DNA of 57,598 bases from Desulfosporosinus sp. FKB (GTDB taxonomy: Bacteria > Bacillota > Desulfitobacteriia > Desulfitobacteriales > Desulfitobacteriaceae), in contig NZ_NADJ01000011.1 of NCBI RefSeq assembly GCF_002196705.1, positions 1 to 57,598 on the forward strand. Direction: 5' to 3'. Shown here one piece after another: positions 41,929-50,900 of this stretch. Position numbers and translations under genes: made by a program. Position 1 is the stretch's first letter; every line of letters begins with the position of its first letter. The notes beneath the pieces were generated by a model. It saw only the letters and a program-made list of their open reading frames with translations, was not told the origin of the DNA and did not search any database.

Positions 41929-43074
41929 TTAGCCTTTCACTTTTAAATCTTTAGTTCTAAAACTAGTGGCTTTAATAATCTCCAGAACAAAACACGTAGT
42001 TCTTACCAGGTCTTCTTCCCTGATGTACTCATCTGTTGTATGAAGTTTTTCCATACCAGTAGATAATACAAGACAGGGAACACCGTAGTTATTATAATTG
42101 TTTGCGTCGCTGCCTCCTCCGGTGGCAATAAATTCCGGAGTAAGTCCGGCTGCTTCCGCTGCTTTGGCCGCTAAAACAGCGATTGCTGATTCTTTAGCCA
42201 GCTTAAACGGCGTATATAATCGTTGAACCTTGATTTCTGACTCAGCCCCCATCTCCTTCGCTGAATTTTGAAAGATTGCGCAGATTTCTGCAGTCAGACG
42301 CTCAAGTTTATTTAAGTCACGACTCCTTGATTCACAAACGACCTCGGCATTTTCAGCTACAATGTTTGTCGCTATACCGCCTTGAATAGTACCAACATTC
42401 GAAGTTGTCTCCCCGTCAAGACGTCCCCAGGAAATTTTGGCTATGGCCTTAGACGCAGCTAAAATAGCGTTAATTCCTTCTTCAGGAACAATTCCGGCAT
42501 GGGACGCTCTGCCTTTAATAGAGACATTAATTCTGTCCTGACCAGGAGCTTCAAGAATGATTTTCCCGGGTGTTCCCCCGGAATCCAAGACAAAGCCTAA
42601 ATCTGCTTTCAGATTTGAGGCGTCAAGGTTCTTGGAACCATTAAGGCCGCCTTCCTCGGCAATATTAAAGATTACTTGGATATCACCGTGAGGAAGGTTT
42701 TCCTCCTTAATGACTCTTAGAGCCTCTAAAATTGGTACAAGGCCGGATTTATCATCTGCCCCTAAAATTGTTGCTCCGGCGGAGCCTATTATTCCTTCCT
42801 TCTGAAGAGGTTCAATGTTTTGACAGGGTTGTACCGTATCCATATGAGCAGATAGTAATAGAGTTGGGGCTTCCGGAAGATTACCTTTTAAATAGCCTAA
42901 GATATTTCCGCAGTTGCCGCCAATTGCCTCCCCTGCCTGGTCTTCGCTCACTTCCAAGCCTAAACCACTTAGGCGCTCTTTAAGGATGTCAGCTATTTTT
43001 CTTTCCTGACGCGTTGGCGACTCAATTTTTACTAATTCCAGAAATTCAGCTATCAATCGTTGACGATTGGGCAT
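41929..43074 (-). CDS. M20-family metallopeptidase, PepT-like
   Basis: 381 residues with the M20 metal ligands in order: SAHMDTV (His77, Asp79), ILGADDKSG (Asp107), FNIAEEGGLNGS (Glu140/141, catalytic and metal), and LHTTDEYI near the C-terminus. The dimerisation domain includes INVSIKGRASHAGIVPEEGI. PepT/PepT2-type tripeptidase is the best fit; other di- or tripeptidases are possible. Monocistronic. Confidence 0.85.
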   Translation of the reverse strand: MPNRQRLIAEFLELVKIESPTRQERKIADILKERLSGLGLEVSEDQAGEAIGGNCGNILGYLKGNLPEAPTLLLSAHMDTVQPCQNIEPLQKEGIIGSAGATILGADDKSGLVPILEALRVIKEENLPHGDIQVIFNIAEEGGLNGSKNLDASNLKADLGFVLDSGGTPGKIILEAPGQDRINVSIKGRASHAGIVPEEGINAILAASKAIAKISWGRLDGETTSNVGTIQGGIATNIVAENAEVVCESRSRDLNKLERLTAEICAIFQNSAKEMGAESEIKVQRLYTPFKLAKESAIAVLAAKAAEAAGLTPEFIATGGGSDANNYNNYGVPCLVLSTGMEKLHTTDEYIREEDLVRTTCFVLEIIKATSFRTKDLKVKG

Positions 43075-43265
43075 TTAACATTTCCCTCTCTTTAATAGAT
43101 TTGTTGATAGGATCTTTGTCGAATTATTGCTTGCTCTAGTTTCGCAAACATATTTATCTATTATTCAACAATTCTAGTTCAATTCCTTCTAAATCCTTGG
43201 GCTAATCAAGAGAGCTAAATCTATTCGGCAATTTAACACTACAAAAGCTGATCCCGCAAAGAAAA

Positions 43266-43305
43266 CTAGGCAGCCGTCAAACCTCTGGAGCAGACGGCTG
43301 CCTAG
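43266..43305 (-). terminator. Terminator-like hairpin between the SLH protein gene and the M20 gene
   Basis: Perfect 13-bp stem (CTAGGCAGCCGTC at 43266-43278 and its complement at 43293-43305) followed by TTTTCTTT on the minus strand. Confidence 0.7.
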
Positions 43306-43339
43306 TCACTTATACTTAGAAAGGATACAACGCAAGTTT

Positions 43340-43470
43340 TTACTCAGCATATGGATGATAAATTCGATTACCCTGAGGTTTGGCGGAGCTCCCGCGCAAG
43401 CGAGTGAACAAGCCTTGAAATGCTGAGTGAACGATGTGGGAGAAGCTGCCCGACTCGAGCGCCCCCTTTA
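43340..43470. other. Structured intergenic sequence of unknown nature
   Basis: Within the 43075-43503 gap. It has a GC-richer stretch with a GGTTTG/CAAGCC stem enclosing the palindromic GCGGAGCTCCCGC, two GAGTGAAC copies (43411-43418 and 43425-43432) and CTCAGCAT/ATGCTGAG pairing (43353-43360 and 43420-43427). It resembles neither SRP RNA nor RNase P RNA; a vague likeness to 6S RNA was not enough to call it. It could be a chromosomal repeat or a small RNA. Confidence 0.35.
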
Positions 43471-43503
43471 ATAGTTATACCGCATCAGTCACATAGGGCC
43501 TGA

Positions 43504-45732
43504 TTAATTGCGCCAAGTCAGAGCTCTGAACAGATCAGCGGCAGCTTCAGCACGGCTTACACCTTCGCTGGGAACAAAATTCTGACCCTTAACGTTAACA
43601 ATTCCGGTACTCGTGGCCACAGCAACATAGCCTAAAGCATCAGAGGATATGTCCGACGCATCCTGGTAATTTACCTGATAAATATTTTTTAATTCCGCGA
43701 ATTTATTAAGCTGGAGATAGCGCAGAAGAAGTTTGCATAATAGTTCGCGGCTGACATGATCCCCCGACTGCAGGTTTTCATTTAACCAGCCTTGTTCTTT
43801 GGCTTGGGTCAGAATATCAGTGTCAGACAAGGAGGTATTGCCCCATACCCCATTACGGCTTAAATACATAGCCCTTAAGAGTGAACCGAGAGTCATCTTG
43901 TCATTGGGTTTAAAACTATTTCCATAATCATTGAATAAGCCTGCTTCTCCGAGGGCCGCAATTTCTTGCTCACCTTCAACTCCTGATATGTCGTTAAAGA
44001 TGTAAGGCTTTGGTCCTTTATCAATGGGTCGGCCTTGAAAATCGAGCAGTTCTCCGCTCTTGGCATCAAGAACATTCGACGTCTGAGTACTCTGATCCTC
44101 TGCCTTAGGAAGATATACTAAGCGCACATCTCCAGGAATCCCATTAGAATAAATTCGCACATAGGTCAACATCATGGGGCGCAGAGTCAAAAAATCTTGA
44201 ACTGCTTGATCTTTACTTAATGATCCTGTCGTATCCGGGAAATCAAGTTCTGACCAGTTCAAATCGTAATTAACAATGGTCCCGTCAGTAGGTTCTACAG
44301 TAACAGTCATGACATTATTGGGGAAATCAACTCCGTTGACGATACGATGGTAGGTGAAATTGTTCGCATTATCAATTAGAACGACTTTTGTAAGCTGATC
44401 ACTATTGTTGTCCGTATCAAAAGTTACTTGACTAAAACGGCTTGGCTGAACTTTTTTAAGAAAATCCTCAGCTGTTTTTTGCATGGCTGCAGGGTCAAGT
44501 TTGGATTCGCTTTTTTCTGTGGGTTGATAACCACGATTAAAACTTAATAATTCTCCCGTTGCAGCATCGATTCTGGCGCTCATATATTGAGCTTTGCCCT
44601 CAGAGTTTTCCGGGTTGGGGTTGAACCAATCAAAACTCCAAACACTATTGTTTCCGTTTCGCCAGTCGGTGCTTAAGTTAGCACTTCGCAGAGTTAAATT
44701 ATCCGGAATACTAAGCCAACGTTTTACATCTGCAATAGCTTCATCCTGCTTAATGAGTTTCGCGGTCTTATCTACCTCTTGCTGTTCCTGAGGTGTCAAA
44801 CTCTGTGAACTATCAGAAGCAGAACCAGCACTACTAGCTTTGTCTCCCATGCCGCCGTTCATTGAGTTCTGAGCAATCCACTCACCGGAATTCAGCTTAA
44901 GAGGTTCACCTGTCAGGGCATCAATCGCTCCACCGCTTGGGCTGATTAATTGATAAACAAGTTTTGCATCTTGCTTTTGTCCAATTGTCGGAATTCGCCA
45001 GGGTGCGGGCAGCCAATATTGAAGTTTAAAATAAGGCGATGAGGCGAAAGCTTCGTTCGCTTGAGTTTCACTAATCACATTTTTATTCTCCGGGAAGTTA
45101 ACATCACTCCAATTGAGGTTGTAGGAAATGATGTGTCCGTCACTGCCGGAAACTTGAATGTCTACACCATTGCCCGCAAAAGGAACATCCTTAACTAATC
45201 GCTGATAATGAAACATATAGGTGACCGGTCCGTAATTATTAAGAGGTATAACCTCCTGGTCATTGGTCATTTCTTTAGTCTCTTCGGCCCGTTCTCCCAA
45301 GAGCCGGCTCAAAAGCGAATCGCAGATTTTTTGGGCCTCTGCTTTGGAAACTTTCGGAAGGCCAGAACTTGACGCCGAGTCATCATTTTTCCAATAATTA
45401 ACACTTAAAATATCCCCATTAACAGCATTTACCTCGGCTGAAAAATCTCCTCCTTTATCCGCATTATTCCAATGAAGGGACCAAGATTGTCGATCGTCAT
45501 TGGTGCTGTAATTAGATGTAAAGCTTGATAAATCACTTGGTATGTCAAAATTCGCTTTTACAATCTGAAGAGCTTTTTCCAGGGTGATTTTAGGCGATGT
45601 CACTTCAGTGGAAACGGTTGTAGTCAAAGATTCGGAAGTCTTTTCAGCTGCAAAAACCGGAAACGAATACATTTGGAATATAAAAGCAATCGTCACAACC
45701 CCTGCCAATGCTTTTTTATAGTTTTTTACCAT
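43504..45732 (-). CDS. Secreted YcdB/YcdC (PepSY-like) repeat protein with C-terminal SLH region
   Basis: 742 residues: signal peptide (YKKALAGVVTIAFIFQMYSF, PVFAA), then two copies of a PepSY-like YcdB/YcdC unit. The units share WSLHWNN/WSFDWFNP, VNAVNGDILSVNYW/IDAATGELLSFNRG, YMFHYQRLVKDVPFAGNGV/YHRIVNGVDFPNNVM and IISYNLNWSDVNFP/IVNYDLNWSELDFP. S-layer homology segments at the C-terminus (FNDISGVEGEQEIAALGEAG, ASDISSDALGYVAVATSTGI, GVSRAEAAADLFRAL) would attach it to the cell wall. Probably a surface protein that modulates proteases; exact role unknown. Confidence 0.82.
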   Translation of the reverse strand: MVKNYKKALAGVVTIAFIFQMYSFPVFAAEKTSESLTTTVSTEVTSPKITLEKALQIVKANFDIPSDLSSFTSNYSTNDDRQSWSLHWNNADKGGDFSAEVNAVNGDILSVNYWKNDDSASSSGLPKVSKAEAQKICDSLLSRLLGERAEETKEMTNDQEVIPLNNYGPVTYMFHYQRLVKDVPFAGNGVDIQVSGSDGHIISYNLNWSDVNFPENKNVISETQANEAFASSPYFKLQYWLPAPWRIPTIGQKQDAKLVYQLISPSGGAIDALTGEPLKLNSGEWIAQNSMNGGMGDKASSAGSASDSSQSLTPQEQQEVDKTAKLIKQDEAIADVKRWLSIPDNLTLRSANLSTDWRNGNNSVWSFDWFNPNPENSEGKAQYMSARIDAATGELLSFNRGYQPTEKSESKLDPAAMQKTAEDFLKKVQPSRFSQVTFDTDNNSDQLTKVVLIDNANNFTYHRIVNGVDFPNNVMTVTVEPTDGTIVNYDLNWSELDFPDTTGSLSKDQAVQDFLTLRPMMLTYVRIYSNGIPGDVRLVYLPKAEDQSTQTSNVLDAKSGELLDFQGRPIDKGPKPYIFNDISGVEGEQEIAALGEAGLFNDYGNSFKPNDKMTLGSLLRAMYLSRNGVWGNTSLSDTDILTQAKEQGWLNENLQSGDHVSRELLCKLLLRYLQLNKFAELKNIYQVNYQDASDISSDALGYVAVATSTGIVNVKGQNFVPSEGVSRAEAAADLFRALTWRN

Positions 45733-45946
45733 CCTTATTCCTACCTTTCTTCAGTTCTCTTAAAATTAAATTGATTGCCCCCTTTGCAAATAATTTTTCA
45801 TAACTAGCAATTGTTTTTAGATCAAACCAGTACCTGCTCGGATAAAAGCATGTTTCATATCCTTTATTATAAAATATAGAAAGTTGCAACATCCGTTTTT
45901 CTGACAGAAAATTTTCCGACACTAATTTACAATAATCGCATTGCAT
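45716..45946 (-). CDS. Possible small protein upstream of the SLH gene
   Basis: 76 codons beginning MQCDYCKLVSENFLSEKRML, with a CxxC at 3-6 and a basic C-terminus. AGGA lies 8 bases before ATG 45946, and the end overlaps the SLH gene start by 17 bp, which would allow translational coupling. No family recognised. It could also be just the leader of the SLH gene. Confidence 0.35.
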   Translation of the reverse strand: MQCDYCKLVSENFLSEKRMLQLSIFYNKGYETCFYPSRYWFDLKTIASYEKLFAKGAINLILRELKKGRNKDGKKL

Positions 45947-46114
45947 ATTTATTCCTAAACTAAATTTTTTCTTTATAATTCATCTAAAATAATTAAATCC
46001 TTTTTGAACTTTACCTCTGATAGAAATGCTTCTTAAAAACAGGTGCATCAATTGCCGATTTTCAAGTTGGCAATTGATTACCTGATTCTGCTAAAAATTA
46101 TTAAATAATTTTTA

Positions 46115-46160
46115 TAAAAATAGGCAGCAACAATCTAAGTTTGATCATTACTGCCTATGA
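46115..46160 (-). terminator. Terminator of the carbonic anhydrase gene
   Basis: Minus-strand stem ATAGGCAG / CTGCCTAT (46121-46158) followed by TTTTTATAAAAA, about 50 bp after the stop. The rest of 45947-46210 is AT-rich. Confidence 0.65.
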
Positions 46161-46210
46161 TATGAATTATTCTTTAATTCAGCTTTATAGTATTTTCTTG
46201 AAGACATACC

Positions 46211-46966
46211 TTAACTCAATATTGCTACTCCTCCTTCGTCCAAGTCATACTTCGAACCGATAATTTGAAGCTGTTTTTTCTCGAGCGCTTCTTTTAAGAT
46301 TGGACTCTTTTTAAGATCTTGAACAGAGCTCTGAATATTCAAGTTCACACATTGTTCGATCAATGGGTTTCCCGCTAGGTTCTCTGACTTTGCTTGAATA
46401 ACAGAGGGGATAATTTTAGCAATCACAGCAGAAATGCTTCCCTTCGTTTCTCCTCCTTCTACGGCAGCTGTGACCGCCCCGCAGCTTTCATGACCAAGCA
46501 CGACGACTAAAGGTACCTTTAGATGTTCAACGGCATATTCAACGCTCCCCAGTTCAACCGGTGTTATGACATTTCCTGCCACGCGAATGACGAATAAATC
46601 ACCCAGAGCTTGATCAAATAACATTTCTGGAGGGACTCTTGAATCAGAGCAGCTGACAATCACAGCAAAGGGGTGCTGCCCATTCCGCAATAAGTCAGTG
46701 CGTCTGGTTATACTAATATCTTTATTTAACACCGTTCCTGATTTAAAGCGCTGGTTTCCTTCCAGAAGAAGCTCCATTGCTGCTTCTGGAGTGGTAACCT
46801 TTTCCTTTCGCTGATAAACTGGAATTCCAGAGGTTGCTTGAACGGAAGCACTGTTCGTGTCGGCTGAAGGAATCGCAGGCGTTGGAAATGATGACCGATG
46901 ACATCCGCTTAGAAGAATCAGCAGACCTAACAGGGTTACGCAGATATAGGAAGATGACCGGTTCAT
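46211..46966 (-). CDS. Lipoprotein beta-class carbonic anhydrase
   Basis: Interconverts CO2 and bicarbonate. 251 residues: lipoprotein signal with lipobox LLSGC (Cys22), a Ser/Pro-rich spacer, then the beta-CA core with zinc ligands Cys106 and Asp108 and Arg110 in CSDSR, His159 and Cys162 in GHESCGA, and VIRVAGNVITPVELGSVEY. The full catalytic set is present. Location outside the membrane is unusual for this mainly cytoplasmic class and suggests a role in CO2/bicarbonate handling at the cell surface. Confidence 0.9.
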   Translation of the reverse strand: MNRSSSYICVTLLGLLILLSGCHRSSFPTPAIPSADTNSASVQATSGIPVYQRKEKVTTPEAAMELLLEGNQRFKSGTVLNKDISITRRTDLLRNGQHPFAVIVSCSDSRVPPEMLFDQALGDLFVIRVAGNVITPVELGSVEYAVEHLKVPLVVVLGHESCGAVTAAVEGGETKGSISAVIAKIIPSVIQAKSENLAGNPLIEQCVNLNIQSSVQDLKKSPILKEALEKKQLQIIGSKYDLDEGGVAILS

Positions 46967-47094
46967 GAGAATCTCTCCTTAATCTTAGATAATTTTCTAT
47001 CTCCAGTGTAACCCAAATAAGCCTGGTACTAATCAGTATTAAGTAACTATTAAAGGGGTAATACTGAAAGAAAATCTCGAATTATATATATGGA

Positions 47095-47164
47095 TTGCAA
47101 ACAAAAATATACCCTATAGATTGGCCTACACAGCGTCTTTTCTGTGTCCAACTACAGGGTATAG
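47095..47164 (-). terminator. Terminator after the 47297-47617 gene
   Basis: Long imperfect stem: ATACCCTATAGATTGG near 47110 pairs with CCAACTACAGGGTAT near 47160, with an ACACAG/CTGTGT inner part. It is followed by TTTTTG on the minus strand. The 46967-47296 gap otherwise shows nothing. Confidence 0.6.
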
Positions 47165-47296
47165 CTTAATATTTCTGTTCCTTATTTATTCTACCCTTTT
47201 AAACTGGTCAGGCAGTTAAAATGAGAACACTTTTGATTCCGCCGCCAGATCGATTAGTTTGCCGGCGGTTGACAAGGATTGGGAGATCAAATAATC

Positions 47297-47617
47297 TTAT
47301 GCATCCTCCGCCTCTTTGGTCGGGCAAGTCTTGCTGAGATCTATTTCTGCAGTTATTTCTTTCCAATCAGCTTCTTTAATGTTGATGGATTCCAGTAAAA
47401 GTATTAGATCTGATCTGCCAAAATAAGCTGGATTTCCTTGAGGGTCGAGTGTCATAAGGACAACCGGCATACCAGGAAATACGGGAAGCATAGCTTTAAT
47501 AATCATAATCGCATTATCTGAGTCACGGAAGATGGGGCGTTGAACCGAAATCACCGCTATAGTTTTACCTTGTTCTGTCACGACAGCTGCTTCAAATTTA
47601 CTTTCCAAGTCATTCAT
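47297..47617 (-). CDS. Conserved hypothetical protein
   Basis: 106 residues, soluble, beginning MNDLESKFEAAVVTEQGKTI, with alternating strands and helices (AVISVQRPIF, AIMIIKAMLPVFPGMPVVLM, ILLLESINIKEADWKEITAE). An AGGAGATGA site precedes ATG 47617. No named family recognised. It lies between repeat R5 and the carbonic anhydrase and has its own terminator. Confidence 0.6.
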   Translation of the reverse strand: MNDLESKFEAAVVTEQGKTIAVISVQRPIFRDSDNAIMIIKAMLPVFPGMPVVLMTLDPQGNPAYFGRSDLILLLESINIKEADWKEITAEIDLSKTCPTKEAEDA

Positions 47618-47665
47618 CTCCTAATTCTTATGTTGAAGATCAGTGTAAATTTCAATATCTGTAAC

Positions 47666-47837
47666 AGTGAACTCGTTCAGCTAAAGCTGAACATCGGGGC
47701 TTCAGATACAATAATGTCCAGTGGACATTATTGCCGAGCCGCCTTTCCCAATAGGGATACTTAGCGGCGTAGGAGGACTCTACCCCACCTGAAGTTTACG
47801 AAGGACCCACCCCCACTTATAGAAGTGAGGGTCTTAA
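47666..47837 (+). repeat. IS200/IS605-like palindromic repeat, long copy R5
   Basis: Almost identical to R4 in inverted orientation: AGTGAACTCGTTCAGCTAAA start, CATCGGGGCTTC, the ATAATGTCCA/TGGACATTAT palindrome, AGCCGCCTTTCCCAATAGGG, and a final CCCACTTATAGAAGTGAGGG hairpin with TCTTA. Lies between purL and the hypothetical gene. No transposase is present. Confidence 0.75.
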
Positions 47838-47996
47838 AAACCGGATAAATTATACCCTAAGAAATCGACTAAGCATATGTCTTCGACATACAATTCTGAA
47901 ACCCTGCAAAAGAAACGCTTTCTCAAAATATTACTGTATATCGTCCTGCCTTACCTTACCCATTTCAGTGGATTTGCCTGTGGAAATACTTGAGAT

Positions 47997-50900
47997 TTAT
48001 CCTCTAAAATAATTCACACCACCGGCAAAAATCGGCTGATATTTGTCTCCCGGAATATTAAGTGCCACTCCATGACCCGTTCTTTCAGAATGAGCCATCT
48101 TACCTAAGATTCTTCCATCGGGACTGGTAATTCCTTCGATAGCCTCGTAAGAACCATTTGGATTATACTCAATGCGGTTACTCGGGTCACCATTGAAATC
48201 CACGTACTGGGTCGCAATTTGTCCATTGGCTTCCAACGTCTCAATGACCTTTGGACTGGCAACGAAACGCCCTTCTCCATGGGATACAGGGATTGTATGA
48301 ATATCACCAAGGGAAACCCCGCTAAACCACGGCGATAAAACGGAAACAATTTTGGTTTGAACCATACAGGAAACATGCCGGCCAATCTTATTGTAAGTCA
48401 GAGTCGGCGCTTCCGGGGTTAAATCTATAATTTCTCCGTAAGGTACTAAGCCTAGCTTGATCAACGCTTGGAAGCCATTACAAATTCCCAGCATAAGTCC
48501 GTCGCGCTTGTTTAAAAGCTCCGAAACCGCCTCTTTAATCCGAGGGTTTCTGAACATTGTGGCAATAAATTTACCGGAACCGTCGGGTTCATCCCCAGCG
48601 CTGAAACCACCTGCCAGCATGACGATCTGGGCTTGACCAATCTTTCTCGTCAATTCCGAGATGGACTGTTCTACGTCGGAAGGCGTTAAATTGCGGATAA
48701 TTAGGGTTTCTACAGCTGCTCCAGCTTTCTCAAAGGCTCTTGCTGAGTCATATTCACAGTTGGTACCGGGAAAAACAGGGATCAAGACTTTCGGTCTGGC
48801 AATTTTTAAGGATGGTTTTTGCGTATTGCGTGAATTAAAATGTATTGATCTTGGTTCAGGCATGATTCCAGTCCGAGTAGGAAAGATTTTCTCCAAAGGT
48901 TGTTCCCAGGCCTGTTGGGCTTCTTCTATCGCAAGAGAAACCCCATTAACTGTAAGCATCGGATTATCTTGGGTTGTCCCGAGGAATTCATAGTCAACAT
49001 CCCCAAAGATCTGATCCAATTCAATGGAGTCTTGAATTTCTAGAATGAGTGATCCGTAATCAGCGCTAAAGAGTCTCTGGAAGTCCATTGGTTCAGTAAT
49101 CGTTAACCCTATGCGATTCCCGAAGGACATTTTACTGACAGCAGCAGCAAGCCCGCCCATGCCGACGGTGTGTGAAGCTAAGACGTGTCCCGCTTGGATT
49201 AGTTCTGAGACTTTACGATAGTTTTCAGCAAGCTGTTCAAAGTTAGGAATTTCTTGGTCATCGCGCAGGCAAGAAATTAAGACTACTTTGCTGCCAGCTT
49301 TTTTGAACTCTTGGGATACCACCTTGTCCACATCAAGAACATTAACGGCAAAAGCTACTAAGGTGGGCGGTACATTTAAATCCATGAAAGTCCCTGACAT
49401 ACTGTCTTTCCCGCCGATAGCCGGTATTTGAAGTTTTTTCTGAGCATAAAACCCACCCAACAAAGCACTAAAGGGTTTTCCCCATTTTTCCGGATCAGAA
49501 CCAAGTTTTTCAAAATACTCTTGAAGGGTTAAACGAACGTTACGATAGTCTCCTCCTAAGGTGACGATTTTAGAAACAGCATGAACAACTGCATAGAGAG
49601 CTCCGTGGAATGGACTCCATTTGGCCAGCTGTGGATTATAGCCATAGGTCATTACTGTGGCAGCCTTTGTATCACCGCTCTGCATCGGAAGTTTGGCAAC
49701 CATTCCCTCAGCAGGTGTCGCCTGGTATTTTCCGCCTAAAGGCATTAGCACCGTCGACATACCAATGCTGCTGTCAAACCTCTCCACGAGACCTTTCTGG
49801 CTGCATACATTCAGATCCTGTAAGTTCGTAAGCCATGCCCTGACAAGCAGATTGGCATCCTTCGTCTCAGTGTTTAAGGAACTAAGTGCAGCGGGCAACG
49901 TTTTAAAGTAATTGCTGGATGACTCCGGCAGATTCACTCGCACTTTAGTCGTTTGTTTAATACCATTGGTATTCAAAAACTCTCTGCTCAAATCAACGAT
50001 GGTCTCACCTCTCCAAGACATTTTAAGTCTTGGGTTAGAACTCACATGTGCTACTAAGGTCGCTTCTAAGTTCTCCTCCCGAGCCAAGGCAATAAAGGGT
50101 TCTAAATTTTCCGAACTGATGACGACAGCCATACGTTCTTGAGATTCAGAAATCGCCAGTTCTGTACCATCCAGTCCTTCATATTTTTTCGGAACAGCGT
50201 CGAGATTAATCTCTAAACCCTCAGTTAATTCTCCAATAGCGACAGAAACTCCGCCTGCTCCGAAATCGTTGCAGCGTTTGATCATCGTACTAACCTCCGG
50301 CTTACGGAACAAGCGCTGAATCTTACGTTCCGTAGGAGGATTTCCTTTTTGAACCTCTGCCCCGCAGGTTAACAAAGACTCCGAGGTATGCTCTTTAGAC
50401 GAACCCGTCGCCCCGCCGCATCCGTCACGGCCGGTTCTTCCGCCGACCAGAACGACAACATCCCCCGGTTGTGGAACCTCTCGAACCACATTTTTGCGGG
50501 GAGCCGCAGCAATAACTGCTCCGACTTCCATCCGTTTCGCCATAAAACCTTCATCATAGACTTCGGCAACTTGTCCTGTTGCCAGCCCTATTTGATTGCC
50601 GTAAGAGCTATAACCGGCGGCCGCGCCCTGCGTAATTTTTCGCTGAGGCAATTTCCCCTCTAAGGTATCTTCCAGTTTGCCTCTGGGATTGCCGCTTCCT
50701 GTGACGCGCATTGCCTGGTAGACATAGGTCCTGCCTGACAGTGGATCGCGAATAGCTCCTCCCAAGCAAGTTGCCGCGCCCCCGAACGGTTCTATTTCTG
50801 TAGGATGATTATGAGTTTCATTTTTAAACATGACCAGCCACTCTTCAGACTGGCCATCATGGTCTAAGTTAACAACTATACTGCAGGCATTGATCTCCTC

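Noticed and set aside
43340-43470. 6S RNA or SRP RNA
   Set aside because: SRP and RNase P core motifs are absent and I could not build the long closing stem and central bubble of 6S RNA; kept only as an unclassified structured region.
19283-47840. CRISPR-like repeats
   Set aside because: The recurring palindromic units are far apart, vary in length and have no regular spacers; they are dispersed mini-elements.
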